64,000 bases of DNA from positions 32,878,399 to 32,942,398 of the forward strand of contig CP154957.1 of the NCBI GenBank assembly GCA_039621445.1. Direction: 5' to 3'. Below are positions 9,319 to 19,906 of this stretch, in pieces. Each line of letters opens with the position of its first letter. Position 1 is the first letter of the stretch. Source of the DNA: Euglena gracilis. Lineage: Eukaryota; Euglenida; Euglenophyceae; Euglenales. The notes beneath the pieces were generated by a model. It was not told where the DNA came from and made no database searches. It saw only the letters and a program-made list of their open reading frames with translations. A program made the position numbers and the translations under genes.

Positions 9319-12300
9319 TTAGAAGATGTTTACAGAAATGTCAATGTTGTTTCTTTTGTTCCATAGTTTCCAGTCTTGTTGGATGTAACCAACAAAACTA
9401 GTTGCAGGTTCCCAAGTGTCCTCTTCGGGACCATACCCTTTCCATCGTACTTTCCAGTAGTGTATACCCCTGTCCACTTTGTGGTCGAGGATTTTGTCGA
9501 CGACAAAATCATCTGTTTCAGGCAGTTTTGACCGTGGTTTGAAGTAGAGACAGGGTATTGCTTTACCGTTCGGTGGAGTCAAGTATGGTTTGAAGTCATC
9601 CATGTGCACATCCTCAACCCCGTTGGGTAAAGCGACTTTGTAGCGCCCACTTGTACCCAACCGGTCGAGGATCTCACATGGCCCGATCCAGAGGGGGTCC
9701 AACTTCGTGGATTGCATGCGGGTTCTACTGTTCCGAACCCACACGCGGTCACCTGGGTTGTATATCGGTGATTTGTATTCTTGTAAGAATTGTTTTTGTT
9801 TTTGTAAATGTATAGCGACTACGCGCTTTTGCACATCCGTGCGCAATGATTCTACTTCAGAGAACCATGTTTCGCAACTCACGCTAGAACGAGCGGGTCG
9901 TTCTGACGGGATGTCGCCGATGGCTGGGGGGTCTCGTCCGAAGACGATCTTGTACGGTGAGTATTGTAGTATTAACCCCGGTAAAGTGTTGATATAAAAT
10001 AAACACCAGGGTAAGATTTGTAACCAGGCATTGTGCGATTCGGCCAGTGAAAGTCGTAGCATATTGACTACAGCTTTCACTGCCGCTTCCGCGCGACCAT
10101 TACCTTTTGGTCGGTAAATTATAGAAAAATGCTGCTCAATTCCGAGTAAACCGCAAAGAGTTGTAAAAAATCGAGAAGAAATCAAATGATCTTGATCACT
10201 CACGATTTCATTCGGTAAACCCATGAGGCAAATGCATTTTTCTAAAAACATTTGTGCCAAAACTTGTGCTGTCAACCCTGCTTTCTGGCATGGAATGGCT
10301 ACAATGTACCCACTCAGCCGACAGACGACAACTAGAATGTAGTCATAAATTTTGTCATCTGTTCCTTTGCAAGGTTCAAGTTCCAGAAAATCCATGCAGA
10401 GGGACGTAAAAATGTCATTTGGTACGGGGAAGAAATCCATCGTACCAGGGGGGGTACCTCTGCGCGGTTTCACAGCTTGGCAAATTTGGCACCGTTGTGA
10501 AATTTGTAAACAGCGCTTGTACAATTCTTTTTCGGTGAGGGTTGTACAGTACCTGCGACCCACCAAAGAAAGAAGTTTGGGGGCCCCAGGGTGACCTTGG
10601 TTGTGATAACACAAAAGTACGTCATCAACCAAGTCACAGGGTATGCAGTACTTGTATCCGGTATCATTCCGAAAAATCAAACGTAAAGGCGATAAGGTGT
10701 AATTCTCAATCAATTCACCATTACGCAATCTTTGTACGATATCATTGTAAAAATCATCTTTGGAATAATCCCATTCTCGAAAAAAGAGAGGGGATGGGGA
10801 TTCTGATCGCGTGACCCGGCGGGGGCCCGGCATTCTGCCGCGTTGTCGTTTTCCCCGTACGGGGGCTATCGGCAACCGCCGCCAAATCCGCGAGACAGGA
10901 AAATTGTCGAGTAAGTTGTCAGCGGCGTCTGCGCGCCTTGCGTAATCGTCGGCTTCGCGACTTCCGTGAAACGTGGCATCACCCTCGTCAGGGTTACCAG
11001 GGTAATGCCAAGGTGCACGAGAGAGTGGGTCTGCGACTTTTTGAGTATGACCTGGTGTGTAAACTACCACCAGGTTGAACTGACTCAAAAATTCGTGCCA
11101 GCGGCATCTTCGGCCAACTGAGGACATGGCTTTGTTCAAGTCTTCGGTGTACCAGTGTTGGAGAGACTCATGGTCTGTCAACACTAGTATTTGTACGAGT
11201 GAACTGGCGACCCAACTTCGGAATTTTTGTAAGATGAGGACAATGGCATACGTTTCCTTTTCTCGTATGCTCCATTTGACTTGTCCTTTACCGTCTTCAC
11301 CTTGTAGTTTTCTGCTGAAGAATGCTACAGGGCGCAATTCATTGGACGAGTTATGTTGACTCAACACACCGCCGACAGCATAGTCACTGCTGTCGACTTG
11401 CAGTACGTAAGGTTTGTACGGGTCAGCAATGTCAAGCACAACATTGTCCAACATCAGTTGTTTGATTGTCGTTAGCGATTCTCGCATCCTATCATCCCAT
11501 TGTATCTTGGTATTGTCGGGAGCGCGATTTTTGAGTTGTCGAGTCAGTGGTACCGCGATTTTCGCGAAATCCTTCATGTAAATCGCGTAGTACTGTGCTA
11601 AACCCAAAAATCCTTTTAAATGGGTAATTGTTTTGATGTTTTCAGGTGTCCACTTCTTTATAGCTTCAAGTTTGCTTGGAGATGCTCTCCTTTGTCCGTT
11701 GTTAAGAATGTGTCCACAAAATTTTATCGTTTCGCGAAACAAATGCATTTTCGCGCCTTTGACGAAAAGCAAGTGTTTTTGAAACGTTGTCAGTACGGAT
11801 CGTATATCGCGGTAGTGAATATCAAGGATATCACTACCCGAATTTGTAAGTGGAGGAGGTGTGCCTATCAGCACATCATCAATGTATACCATTGCGAATG
11901 GTAAATCTCGTAAAATCCATTGTATCATTCTTTGGAACATGGCTGGGCCATTCTTAACACCCATTGGTAACACCGTCCATTGGTAAACTCCATGGGAGGT
12001 TACAAATGCGGTGTATGGTTGTGAGTCAGGATGTAAGTGCATCTGGTGAAAACCATCCTCTAAGTCGAAAATGGACCAGAGGCGGTTTTCCGCTTGTTTT
12101 GTAATCAGGTCTTCAATAAGTGGTAACGGAAATGGATCGTCCTTTGTCTGTGAGTTTAAGTATCGGTAATCCAGTACAAGTCTCCACTTCTTCTGTCCAG
12201 AAGCATCGGGAGGCTTGGGTACAACAAAAGCTTGTGAGGTCCACTCGCTTTTGGAGGGTATGATCCATTTTCGTTCAATCAGTTTTTCGATCATTGTATT

Positions 12301-14526
12301 GAGAGCTTCTTCTCTTTCGCCTGAACAGCGAAAGAATTTTCGGTGCATGGGCTGTGCACCTTCTTTGAGTTCGATTTTACAGACACCAAAAGGTCCGCGA
12401 ATTGCAGGATCTATGTCATGGGCATAGATAGGATGTTCAAGAACATCACTGAATTCGCGATTGATCTTTGTACACAGTTCCTGTGATTTGGGATGTTGAC
12501 CACCGCTTTCTATCACTGCGGATAGTTGGTATGTTTGGTCTTTCTGACCTTTTTCCCGTAGGAATTTGTCATTGTGGTCAACGGTTCCGAATGCATCGAA
12601 GAAACAAACACGAAAAATGATTTCTTTCAATGGTGGTAACATGACACCGCAAAAATCTTCAAACAATGGCGTGTCATTCGGTAAATCCCACCACTGAAAA
12701 GTGACATACGTCAATTGTTGGAACCATTCCGTTTCGGGATTTATAGGAATGAGCAGCACACCGCGTGCTTGATCCCGAAGGATCTTGTCAACAACAAGAG
12801 GGATAAGTTTCAGAGGTGGATGTAGCCACAAGACCACATCACCCCAAAACTTATCAAACGCATTTGTGTGGCTTGACCAGTAATTGGGTAAACGAGAATG
12901 TGCCTTGGACGAAAATGCATCAATCTCCAATTGTAGGTCCATCGACTTCGCGATTCGCGCGATTTTGGAAAACCAAGTTTCCAAAATGCGGTATTGTCCA
13001 AAATTGAACGCATTCCAAATGCGGTTCGCGAAAACTGTCGCGGTTTCAGTCCTGTGGAGGGCTGAAACGCAGTTTACCGAGCCACATCGGTAATGCGGTG
13101 TGTCCGAAGACACTTCACCAGGCATTGTACCAAGTGTATCACACGCATCAGGTGTATTGTCAAAAGTGTGATTGTTATTGGCATTCTGCCACTTGTATGC
13201 AGGCGTATTGGAGGGATTGGCATTCTGCCATTCGGGGTCATAGAGATTGGCTTTCTGCCCTTGTAAGTCCTCCAGCGCGGTTCTCGCGATTCCAAACAGG
13301 GACGCGATTCCGCGTTTGTCCAATTGTCGATGTACTTCAACACACAACGGGTAACAACCCGGTGTGTTGTGTTCTCGTTCAGCGTTCCGGGTAAACTCAG
13401 TACCGATTTCGGTACCAAGTGTACTCTGGTTGTTGAGTAAGGCGATTAGTTTGGAAGGTTCAACAATACATCCACAGTCAAAATCAGGTTGTGTGGAAAT
13501 TCTCCGGCATTGTGCGCATTGGTAGGAAGTGTCGGTCTGGTAGTGCATGTCGGTCATGTGTAGTGTGTGCTTGGGGGTGTTGGAAGTTGTAGCTGCTGGG
13601 GGGTGTACAGGGGTGTCCGAAATCGACACACCTGGTGGAAAACGTAAAAGTTGTGCAGCTGGGCGGCTACTCGACACCGAAATTTCTTCAGGCCTTTGGG
13701 CTTTCGCCTTGGAACCCAGTGAAACGTGGGGGGTTAAGCTACTCGCTTTCCCTACCGCATGGGAAACGTGCGGTAAAAGTGTAGTGGGTAGGGGGGCAGC
13801 TTTCTCTTTACCCCTAGGGTAGGAAACGGTGTTTTCGGTTGTAGAAAACGTTGTGGCAAGGCGGGGGGACATCTTGGAAGATGTTTTGGGGGAGTAATTC
13901 GGTGGTGTGGGTTGTGTGCGTGAGGTAGTGCGCAAACCGAGAGAGGGGCAATCCACAACAAGGCGGTTCTGACGCAAGAACGGAAAACCCAAAATTACGT
14001 CAGAGCCGCGAATACCCGATTCGTAACTCCAGGTACCCAGAAAATTTTGTATATGTGGGGGTTGTGAGTGGTGCTTGGGGATGATGGGGAGGAGTATGTC
14101 CAAAAAGCATCCCAAGTCACCACCGCACATGGGGCTGTTGTCAGCAGTCATAATTTTGATGGGGTACTTGGCTTTCACCAAGAGGGAGTTGGGAATTAAT
14201 CCCGTTCGGAAGAGAAGGGGAATTCGACACCCTGTGTCGACCAAAATTTTGCATTTGGTGGAAAAATTTTGTGTTCGGATTTCCGCTTGGACCAAAAGTT
14301 CCATGGGGGGTACGCAAAGTGCAGGATCCGGTGTAAAATTGTTGTCTCTCCAACTGTTCCAGGATCCCGTTCCTACTTTGCTCAGCATTCCAGGCAGAAA
14401 TTTGGAGTGGGGGGTGGGGGACCCGAAAATTTTCCGGGTACCGACCAAAAAGGCAGATGGGCAGGGAAAGTAAGGTTGATCAAGTCCTACTTCCGGCTGT
14501 TCATCAGCCCAGAGGTCCGTGCCCAC
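9319..14526 (-). CDS. pol: Element A Pol: protease, MT-like domain, RT, RNase H, integrase, chromodomain
   Basis: 1735 aa, intact. Domains in order by residue: retropepsin with ILVDTGCR (about 94-101); a long Ser/Thr/Pro linker with CAQCRR and CGC; a methyltransferase-like domain (about 530-650) with EIDAFSS and [11 protein letters not shown], related to the extra domain of DIRS elements but HPPL rather than the usual N/D/T-PPW; RT with LVLDYRYLN and [10 protein letters not shown] (YIDD about 881-884); RNase H with [10 protein letters not shown] and [11 protein letters not shown]; integrase with an HHCC module ([13 protein letters not shown]) and catalytic D-D-E (CMDFLEL about 1377, SDQDHL, GRAEAAV); and a C-terminal chromodomain ([31 protein letters not shown]). 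It is expressed in frame behind the gag UAG. Typical chromovirus order except for the inserted MT-like domain. Confidence 0.95.
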   Translation of the reverse strand: MGTDLWADEQPEVGLDQPYFPCPSAFLVGTRKIFGSPTPHSKFLPGMLSKVGTGSWNSWRDNNFTPDPALCVPPMELLVQAEIRTQNFSTKCKILVDTGCRIPLLFRTGLIPNSLLVKAKYPIKIMTADNSPMCGGDLGCFLDILLPIIPKHHSQPPHIQNFLGTWSYESGIRGSDVILGFPFLRQNRLVVDCPSLGLRTTSRTQPTPPNYSPKTSSKMSPRLATTFSTTENTVSYPRGKEKAAPLPTTLLPHVSHAVGKASSLTPHVSLGSKAKAQRPEEISVSSSRPAAQLLRFPPGVSISDTPVHPPAATTSNTPKHTLHMTDMHYQTDTSYQCAQCRRISTQPDFDCGCIVEPSKLIALLNNQSTLGTEIGTEFTRNAEREHNTPGCYPLCVEVHRQLDKRGIASLFGIARTALEDLQGQKANLYDPEWQNANPSNTPAYKWQNANNNHTFDNTPDACDTLGTMPGEVSSDTPHYRCGSVNCVSALHRTETATVFANRIWNAFNFGQYRILETWFSKIARIAKSMDLQLEIDAFSSKAHSRLPNYWSSHTNAFDKFWGDVVLWLHPPLKLIPLVVDKILRDQARGVLLIPINPETEWFQQLTYVTFQWWDLPNDTPLFEDFCGVMLPPLKEIIFRVCFFDAFGTVDHNDKFLREKGQKDQTYQLSAVIESGGQHPKSQELCTKINREFSDVLEHPIYAHDIDPAIRGPFGVCKIELKEGAQPMHRKFFRCSGEREEALNTMIEKLIERKWIIPSKSEWTSQAFVVPKPPDASGQKKWRLVLDYRYLNSQTKDDPFPLPLIEDLITKQAENRLWSIFDLEDGFHQMHLHPDSQPYTAFVTSHGVYQWTVLPMGVKNGPAMFQRMIQWILRDLPFAMVYIDDVLIGTPPPLTNSGSDILDIHYRDIRSVLTTFQKHLLFVKGAKMHLFRETIKFCGHILNNGQRRASPSKLEAIKKWTPENIKTITHLKGFLGLAQYYAIYMKDFAKIAVPLTRQLKNRAPDNTKIQWDDRMRESLTTIKQLMLDNVVLDIADPYKPYVLQVDSSDYAVGGVLSQHNSSNELRPVAFFSRKLQGEDGKGQVKWSIREKETYAIVLILQKFRSWVASSLVQILVLTDHESLQHWYTEDLNKAMSSVGRRCRWHEFLSQFNLVVVYTPGHTQKVADPLSRAPWHYPGNPDEGDATFHGSREADDYARRADAADNLLDNFPVSRIWRRLPIAPVRGKRQRGRMPGPRRVTRSESPSPLFFREWDYSKDDFYNDIVQRLRNGELIENYTLSPLRLIFRNDTGYKYCIPCDLVDDVLLCYHNQGHPGAPKLLSLVGRRYCTTLTEKELYKRCLQISQRCQICQAVKPRRGTPPGTMDFFPVPNDIFTSLCMDFLELEPCKGTDDKIYDYILVVVCRLSGYIVAIPCQKAGLTAQVLAQMFLEKCICLMGLPNEIVSDQDHLISSRFFTTLCGLLGIEQHFSIIYRPKGNGRAEAAVKAVVNMLRLSLAESHNAWLQILPWCLFYINTLPGLILQYSPYKIVFGRDPPAIGDIPSERPARSSVSCETWFSEVESLRTDVQKRVVAIHLQKQKQFLQEYKSPIYNPGDRVWVRNSRTRMQSTKLDPLWIGPCEILDRLGTSGRYKVALPNGVEDVHMDDFKPYLTPPNGKAIPCLYFKPRSKLPETDDFVVDKILDHKVDRGIHYWKVRWKGYGPEEDTWEPATSFVGYIQQDWKLWNKRNNIDISVNIF

Positions 14527-14544
14527 AGACCTCGGGCTCCCCTA
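14512..14544 (-). promoter_or_regulatory. Candidate gag-pol stop-readthrough signal: UAG + hairpin (element A)
   Basis: Gag stops at UAG (14544-14542), sense UAG GGG AGC. Pol is open in the same frame from the next codon. A stem GAGGTC (14533-14528) pairs with GACCTC (14517-14512) around a 10-nt loop, TGTGGGCACG. Element C has a 9-bp version at the same place, and in B the stem is weakened by one change. Spacing and context resemble MLV-type readthrough. Confidence 0.7.
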
Positions 14545-16053
14545 CTCCAGGTCCGATTCAGCACTTCGGCTGTTTATCGTTTTCTTGTGTGAGTAGATAG
14601 CGCGCAATGCGCGGACCGCATTGCGGTCATCCTCCAACGAGGATTCGGAGTTGTCATCCCCCTCCCTGCCCGAAGCCGGGGTTCCCTCCTCCAGAGAGGA
14701 GATTTTGAACCCGACTTTGTTATTGTGTTTGTTATTGTGTTTTGTATCATTGTAACGACGTTGGTTCGGGCGGGGAGAGCGAGAACGGTAACATTTGGAC
14801 GAATGGTGGTTGTGTGATCCACAAAGGGAACACTTTTGTCGGTTTTGTGACTTTGATGGGCTTTCACCCCTTGGAGTTCTTGGTGAACGGAATCCCGTTC
14901 GACCACGGTTCTTGTTGTAGTCCGGTTTCCCGGAGGACGATCGCGAAGAAGATGATCCACTTCGCGAACGTGATCGCGAAGAGTCGCGATTTGTATCACG
15001 CTTGTAAGGGGGTCGGGGTGATCGACCACGAGGTACGCGATCACGTCTGCGGTCGCGGAACGGTGAGCGGGACCGTTGTCGATAACCCGAGGATTGTGAT
15101 TGTCCAGATTTGTGTGAAAACCCAGAGGAGCGTGAGCTCCGCGAGGATTGTGAACCCCTTGGGCTCTGATTCCGCTTTCGCGTATCAGGATGGGGGCAGT
15201 CTCGGGACATATGCCCCGCTTTGTTGCACAAAAAGCAAGTTTTGTCCGAAGATTGGTCAGATGAGCGCGGATAGCGCGTTTTTGTATCACCCTTTGGAGA
15301 GGTTGTGTGTTTTCCATATCCCCGTGGGGATTTTGGAGAAGGAGTCTTTTGTAGGGCACTTACCGTACCGCTAGGGAGACCAGCGGTAGGGTGGTGGGTA
15401 TAAGCCGATTGTATCTGTCCCAAAAGTTGTGAGAGTTTCATTTGTTTGGAAACATAGTTCCACCGTTGTTCAAGTGTGAGTTTGTTGTCCGCGAGTTCCT
15501 CGCGGTGAATGTCTTTGATAATTGTAGGAATGAAATGGACGAGAACCGCATCGAATTGTTCTTTCATTTGGTTCTCTCCCAGTTCATCAACCTCAGAAGC
15601 AAATCCCAACCATTTGGAATACCAAAGGTCGATTGACTTCCATTTTCTGTCACTGGGCGCGAATTGCCGCCATTTTTTCTCAAGCGTAATTCGCGAAATT
15701 AGGCTTGAACAAGTTGACGCATATTGGTCAACCAGTTCATCAAAAGTTATCCGATTCCGGATCACAAGTTGTCGGGCGCGTTCTTTTTCTTCCTTGGGGA
15801 GGCAATCAATGAATTCCATCTTGATTACCTCAGGGTTCCCATCTTGGGTTGGACCCTTCAAGTCCCAGTAGTATGTCCAATCGCGCCAAAACTGTTTCCA
15901 GGTTGTGGGATCTCCGTCCCATTGTGGCTTTACCTTGTTGGCAATTGTAATTGTACCTTTGAAATCGCGTTGTGGACCACGATTTCCATCGTAATTGCTG
16001 GAGTAAGGTTGTTGTGGTGGCATGCGCGAATGCGCATCCAGGATGGTACTCAT
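14542..16053 (-). CDS. gag: Element A Gag, capsid-like domain and two CCHC zinc knuckles
   Basis: 503 aa from the ATG at 16053. A retrotransposon-Gag-like helical region follows (VKPQWDGDPTTWKQFWRDWT, ECLP-like IDCLPKEEKERARQLV, SRITLEKKWRQFAPSDRKWK). Knuckle 1 is CFLCNKAGHMSRDC and knuckle 2 is CSLCGSHNHHSSKC, both C-X2-C-X4-H-X4-C. They are separated by a long Arg/Ser-rich RNA-binding stretch. The ATG overlaps the stop of the upstream coiled-coil frame (ATGA). In element B the corresponding sequence runs upstream in the same frame without a stop, so ancestral Gag was probably one long protein and the ATGA overlap of A follows an indel. Confidence 0.9.
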   Translation of the reverse strand: MSTILDAHSRMPPQQPYSSNYDGNRGPQRDFKGTITIANKVKPQWDGDPTTWKQFWRDWTYYWDLKGPTQDGNPEVIKMEFIDCLPKEEKERARQLVIRNRITFDELVDQYASTCSSLISRITLEKKWRQFAPSDRKWKSIDLWYSKWLGFASEVDELGENQMKEQFDAVLVHFIPTIIKDIHREELADNKLTLEQRWNYVSKQMKLSQLLGQIQSAYTHHPTAGLPSGTVSALQKTPSPKSPRGYGKHTTSPKGDTKTRYPRSSDQSSDKTCFLCNKAGHMSRDCPHPDTRKRNQSPRGSQSSRSSRSSGFSHKSGQSQSSGYRQRSRSPFRDRRRDRVPRGRSPRPPYKRDTNRDSSRSRSRSGSSSSRSSSGKPDYNKNRGRTGFRSPRTPRGESPSKSQNRQKCSLCGSHNHHSSKCYRSRSPRPNQRRYNDTKHNNKHNNKVGFKISSLEEGTPASGREGDDNSESSLEDDRNAVRALRAIYSHKKTINSRSAESDLE

Positions 16054-18734
16054 GGTACCATAGGTACCATGGGGGTTAGGTACATCGCGGTTCCGCGAAT
16101 TGTATGGTGTGTGTCGCGATTCCGCGATTCGGATTGTAGGGGGTGTGGTAACATACTAGGGGTGTAGGAATCCCGTTGTTCACCCGGGAATCGGGGAACC
16201 GCGGTAAATTCCGTGTTTCGAATTCGCGATTCGTGGCCAATACCCGGGGTAGGGGTATGGCTCATACCGCGAATCAGTCCCGATTCGCGAATTTCTTGTT
16301 GTAAAACAAGAGGATTGGCGGTTTTTGCGGGAAAAACCGGTTCCTCATCCGAAGATTCACCCTTGTGCGGGGGAATCTTGATTTGTGGTATAAACGGGCG
16401 ATTGTAATCGTGATTGTAGGCATGTGCATGATCATGTGCATCCGTGGATGCTTGTAGGACATGCGCATCCGAAGATGCTTGTATGGGTGCGCATACTGCG
16501 CTTTTGGAAGTATTGGCATCCAACACATCGCGAATTTGATGCACAAAGTCGCGAGTTGGATGTCGGGCATCCGAAGATGCTTCGGTTGGTGCGCGAAAAG
16601 CGCGTTGTGAGCTGGAAGTTGCAATTTGACCACCGAAAACGGTGTTTTCATGGCCAAAGTGCGGGGGGTTGCGGGGTTTTGCATGAATCTCATCCAGACT
16701 TATTGCAAAATCTTGTATGCTTTGTTCCAATGAACCAACCACTTGGAAAAGGTCCGAAATTCGTTCAACATCACACTGCAAACGCTTAATACGTTTGCGG
16801 TATGAGGGTAGTTCATCCAAAAGTGGTAATTTGTCAGCAATGGATTCAAAATCCGCGGAAAGTTTTGGAAAAGTGGTGTCCAAAAATTGGACCCGCTTAA
16901 CCAAAGTTTCCATTGCGGTTGTAAGTGCGTTTAACCGATTCTCTGTTTGTGGGGTTGTGGTACCCAACGTGGGTTGGGGTACCCTTACCGCATTTTCAGC
17001 GGTTTTATCAACCATCATTGTAGAAAGTCGGTTCTCCAACACCGAAACTTGTTGTTTTAGTGTGAGAACTTGTTGAGTGACCGAATTTTCGGTCCTCATC
17101 AAGGTTTCACAAAATTCTTGTAAGTTTTCTTGATTTTTCGCAAGCATTTGGTCATAAAATGTGCGAAAATCAACGGGTAGTTCGACTTCGCGAACCGTTT
17201 GTCCATCCGAAGATGGTTGGAGTCCGGAGACCCTTGTAGAAAGTTCTTGTACGCGTTTTTGTAAGCAGGAAGTGGTGGATTGTAAGGTTTTGTGTTGGGT
17301 ATTCAAATCCGCAAGCGCAGTTTCGATGCCGGTGACATCCGGAATTGATGTTTGAATACCGTTGCACCGTTTGTGCAAATCCGCAAATGCAGATTCGATT
17401 TTGTTCACATCAGATTGTAATTGATTGTGCAAATCGGTGATAGTGGTTCGTAGTGCTCCCATACTGGGATTTTTTGTGGAAGTTTCCGCAAAGCGGCGTT
17501 GTAAGTCCCCAAATGCAGTTTGTAGTCCCGAAACATCCGCAAAAGCGGTTTTCAGGTCTGCAAACGCAATTTGGAGGTCCGCATTCGCGGTTTGTATGGT
17601 AGTTATGACCGTTTCGCGGTCTTGCAGTTCCGCATTCGCGGTTTGTAGGCTAAGGATCACCGCATCGCGGGATTGGAGTTCCACCGTAGCGGATTGTAGC
17701 GCATTGGAAGCAGTTTCGAGTTTTTGTATGTCATTTTGCCACTTTTCATGGAGGAAATCTTGCCGATGCGCGATTTCCGCCATTTGAGTGTGCAAGGTGG
17801 TCAAATTGTTGGAAACTTCACCCCATTTGCAGGAAGTTTGTTCCAAACGAGCAATCCGCTCTTCCAGTTGTTGAGCAAAAGCTCTTTGTACATAGTTTTC
17901 GCGTATTTGTGCAAAATTTTGATGAAAACTCGCGTTTTCATCACCCAAACACAAAATGCGCTCTTGTGATTGTTGTACAACATTGGACAAGGTTGAGAAG
18001 TGCTCATATGAGACATATGAGCCAAGTTCCGCACCCGTAGGCGCTTGATCCCGTTGTTGTATGCGGGACTGCATTTCTTGCATTGTATAAGAAAAGTTTT
18101 CCATTCGTGTGAACAGTTGTTGTAAATGTGAAAATTTTGTAGTATTCCGCGATTCCGCGGTTTGAAAGGTCTCTTGTACCTGTTGGAAGTTTTGTACCAA
18201 GGTGTCGCGCAAAAATGCGTCAAAACCTTGGTGGAGGTTCTGAAGGTCCATTGTAGTGGAGTTGAAATTCTTTTGCCAAAATTGTCCAAATTCTTGGATG
18301 TATTGCCAAAAGAAGTCCAGTTTGCCGAAAACGGCTTTGTGACTGTCTTTATCAAATTGTAGGACTTGGTTCAGTGTTTTAGCGCAATTTTGGACACATG
18401 CTTCGATGTGTCGAAATTGCTGTTGTAATGGGTGGCTCTCCGGTAAATTTGCGACTACGCGCTCAATGGTGTTACTGGAGAACGAATCCCGGTCTTCCTC
18501 GGGGTCATTGTCCATGGGAACAATGACACCGGCAGTGTCCGGGACCACCAACCGCATTTCAGCGGACCAAGGTAGTTCTGGGATTTCTCCCAATTGTGGA
18601 GGGGGGGGCAAGTCCCTAATGGGCTTACCGGTGGTAGGGCAGGGGGGGGTTGGAAAAAACAAGGTGTTTCCAACCCGTCCTCGTAAGAGGGGGGCTCTGT
18701 TGGCAATTGGGTGCCAAAAGGCACTAATTGCCAA
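16050..18734 (-). CDS. gag: Element A Gag N-terminal coiled-coil protein
   Basis: 894-aa open frame. The first 60 residues are frame-dependent because of G-runs at about 18600 and 18650. Residues about 90-650 form a long coiled coil with repeated heptad-like blocks (FADLKTAFADVSGLQTAFGD, TALADLNTQHKTLQSTTSCL) and many Asp/Leu/Gln turns. The C-terminal 200 residues are disordered and His/Arg/Asn-rich. It sits between the LTR leader and the capsid part of Gag. Long N-terminal coiled coils occur in some fungal and protist Gags; an assembly or scaffold role is inferred. The frame ends in the ATGA overlap with capsid Gag. Confidence 0.8.
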   Translation of the reverse strand: MAISAFWHPIANRAPLLRGRVGNTLFFPTPPCPTTGKPIRDLPPPPQLGEIPELPWSAEMRLVVPDTAGVIVPMDNDPEEDRDSFSSNTIERVVANLPESHPLQQQFRHIEACVQNCAKTLNQVLQFDKDSHKAVFGKLDFFWQYIQEFGQFWQKNFNSTTMDLQNLHQGFDAFLRDTLVQNFQQVQETFQTAESRNTTKFSHLQQLFTRMENFSYTMQEMQSRIQQRDQAPTGAELGSYVSYEHFSTLSNVVQQSQERILCLGDENASFHQNFAQIRENYVQRAFAQQLEERIARLEQTSCKWGEVSNNLTTLHTQMAEIAHRQDFLHEKWQNDIQKLETASNALQSATVELQSRDAVILSLQTANAELQDRETVITTIQTANADLQIAFADLKTAFADVSGLQTAFGDLQRRFAETSTKNPSMGALRTTITDLHNQLQSDVNKIESAFADLHKRCNGIQTSIPDVTGIETALADLNTQHKTLQSTTSCLQKRVQELSTRVSGLQPSSDGQTVREVELPVDFRTFYDQMLAKNQENLQEFCETLMRTENSVTQQVLTLKQQVSVLENRLSTMMVDKTAENAVRVPQPTLGTTTPQTENRLNALTTAMETLVKRVQFLDTTFPKLSADFESIADKLPLLDELPSYRKRIKRLQCDVERISDLFQVVGSLEQSIQDFAISLDEIHAKPRNPPHFGHENTVFGGQIATSSSQRAFRAPTEASSDARHPTRDFVHQIRDVLDANTSKSAVCAPIQASSDAHVLQASTDAHDHAHAYNHDYNRPFIPQIKIPPHKGESSDEEPVFPAKTANPLVLQQEIRESGLIRGMSHTPTPGIGHESRIRNTEFTAVPRFPGEQRDSYTPSMLPHPLQSESRNRDTHHTIRGTAMYLTPMVPMVP

Positions 18735-18764
18735 CCCCGTTCGGGCATACTGCCCTCTTGTGAG

Positions 18765-19259
18765 TCATACTCCGCAGAAGCGGAGGGGGTCCGTAGACCC
18801 ATTGTAGGATGGTGTTTTACCGCAAATGCGGTTGTTGTAAAGTTTGGTCCGCAAATGCGGGTTGGGTCCGTAGACCCTTGGAGGGGGGGGGGGTACCGCC
18901 GAAGCGGCTTGGGTCCGAAGACCCTTGGAGGGGGGGGGTACCGCCGTAGCGGCTTGTAGGGGGGGGCACCGCCAATGCGGTTCGGGTTCGAAAACCCACT
19001 TGTGGGGGGGGTGCCACCGAAGCGGCTTGGGCATCCGCCCCTTGTATAGAAAAATTTTCCACCGCAGAAGCGGCGTGGGCATTCGCCCCTTGTGAAGGAA
19101 AATTTCTGCCGCAAAAGCGGTTTGGGCCTCCTCACCTTGTGGAGAAAAATTTTCTGTCGCCGTAGCGACTTCGTCTGCATTGTATATTCCTCGAAGCGAA
19201 CCTATTAACAAAGCGTAGTTAATAGGTGCGTTTCCATTGTTTGTATTTGCGCTTTGCAT
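18765..19259 (-). CDS. gag: Element A Gag extreme N-terminus, minisatellite-coded
   Basis: The probable Gag start is the ATG at 19259 (MQSANTNNGNAPINYALLIG), because element B begins the same way (MQSAHAHTGNAPINYAFLIG) after a like-length leader. The segment then enters a G-run minisatellite. The frame open from 19259 closes at 18765, while SASAEYDSQEGSMPERGWQL and the rest of the B-like protein are read in a second frame (19180-18455). Reaching the coiled-coil frame at 18734 therefore needs indels or slippage in the G-runs. Confidence 0.6.
   Translation of the reverse strand: MQSANTNNGNAPINYALLIGSLRGIYNADEVATATENFSPQGEEAQTAFAAEIFLHKGRMPTPLLRWKIFLYKGRMPKPLRWHPPHKWVFEPEPHWRCPPLQAATAVPPPSKGLRTQAASAVPPPPPRVYGPNPHLRTKLYNNRICGKTPSYNGSTDPLRFCGV
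18845..19020 (-). repeat. Gag minisatellite, element A (about 3 units)
   Basis: Tandem units of about 44-60 bp built from CCGCCGAAGCGG, GGGTCCGAAGACCC and a G-run of 6-9. Both short blocks are perfect 4- to 5-bp hairpins with a CGAA loop. Element B has about twice as many units at 37615-37935. Confidence 0.8.
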
Positions 19260-19462
19260 ATTTGATGAAAAGTTGGGAAAATTTTTGTGAAAATCGGGAA
19301 AATTGTAAAAATTGTAAAAATTTGTGTAAAAAAAAATCCCCAAAATGATAAGCAAAGGTGGGGGCTCAGAGACTTTGTGATGCAGCCGCTTGTGCCCCTG
19401 AGACACCTCGCCCGTGCTTAGGCGCCTTTTCTGAGTTTTTGTGTGGTCGTACGACCGTTAAA

Positions 19463-19477
19463 CCTAATCTGCTACCA
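19463..19477 (-). other. Element A primer-binding site
   Basis: Two bases after the sense 5' LTR end, the sequence reads TGGTAGCAGATTAGG. Its first ten bases match the PBS complementary to the 3' end of eukaryotic initiator-Met tRNA (TGGTAGCAGAGG...). Element B has TGGTAGCAGAATAGG. Confidence 0.8.
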
Positions 19478-19479
19478 AG

Positions 19480-19906
19480 TGTACGTCCCACCCCGGCTTT
19501 TCTACTTAAGGTTTTCCCCTGAAAAGCCCGTGGGGGGAGTAACAATAAAATTGGCTTCCCTTTTCCCCTTTTGAATGCAAAGCACACAAGCAGAAGAATT
19601 GGTGGGACCGCAGTCCCTTATATGATTGTGACTTTTGCTCTTTCGAGCTTTGTAAAAGAAAGAAAGAAAACTTCTATTCAAATGGGACTTCGCCCTCAGA
19701 ATTCTAAAACAGAATTGCAAAGCACCAAACCCTGTAACCTTGAATTAGGAACCAGTTACTTTCGCTAAGCTTTAGTTCTGAGATTCTCTCTTTGTCTTAT
19801 GGTTTTAACCATGCCACTGTGTACGGCCCGGCCGTAGCCAGGTTGTAGGCCGTAGCCCCTTGTATCTGGTACACAGTGCCATGGCAGAATGGCTGCCTGG
19901 TACACA
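19480..19906 (-). repeat. Element A 5' LTR
   Basis: Direct repeat of 2254-2680 (427 bp, two substitutions). Followed in the sense direction by the PBS. Its + strand right end abuts the resumed X2 frame of element C. Confidence 0.95.

Larger units (their letters stand above)
2254..19906 (-). mobile_element. Element A: 17.65 kb Ty3/gypsy chromovirus with accessory ORFs
   Basis: Complete element on the minus strand, flanked by 427-bp LTRs. Sense order: 5' LTR (19906-19480), PBS, Gag N-terminus with minisatellite, coiled-coil Gag, capsid/knuckle Gag, UAG, Pol with chromodomain, accessory X1, X2 and X3, polypurine tract, 3' LTR (2680-2254). It is much larger than usual Ty3/gypsy elements (5-8 kb), because of the long Gag and the extra 6 kb after integrase. 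By eye the LTRs differ at 2 of 427 positions, so the insertion is recent. A clear 5-bp target duplication is not visible: the left flank ends ATACAG and the right flank begins GAACT. Confidence 0.93.
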
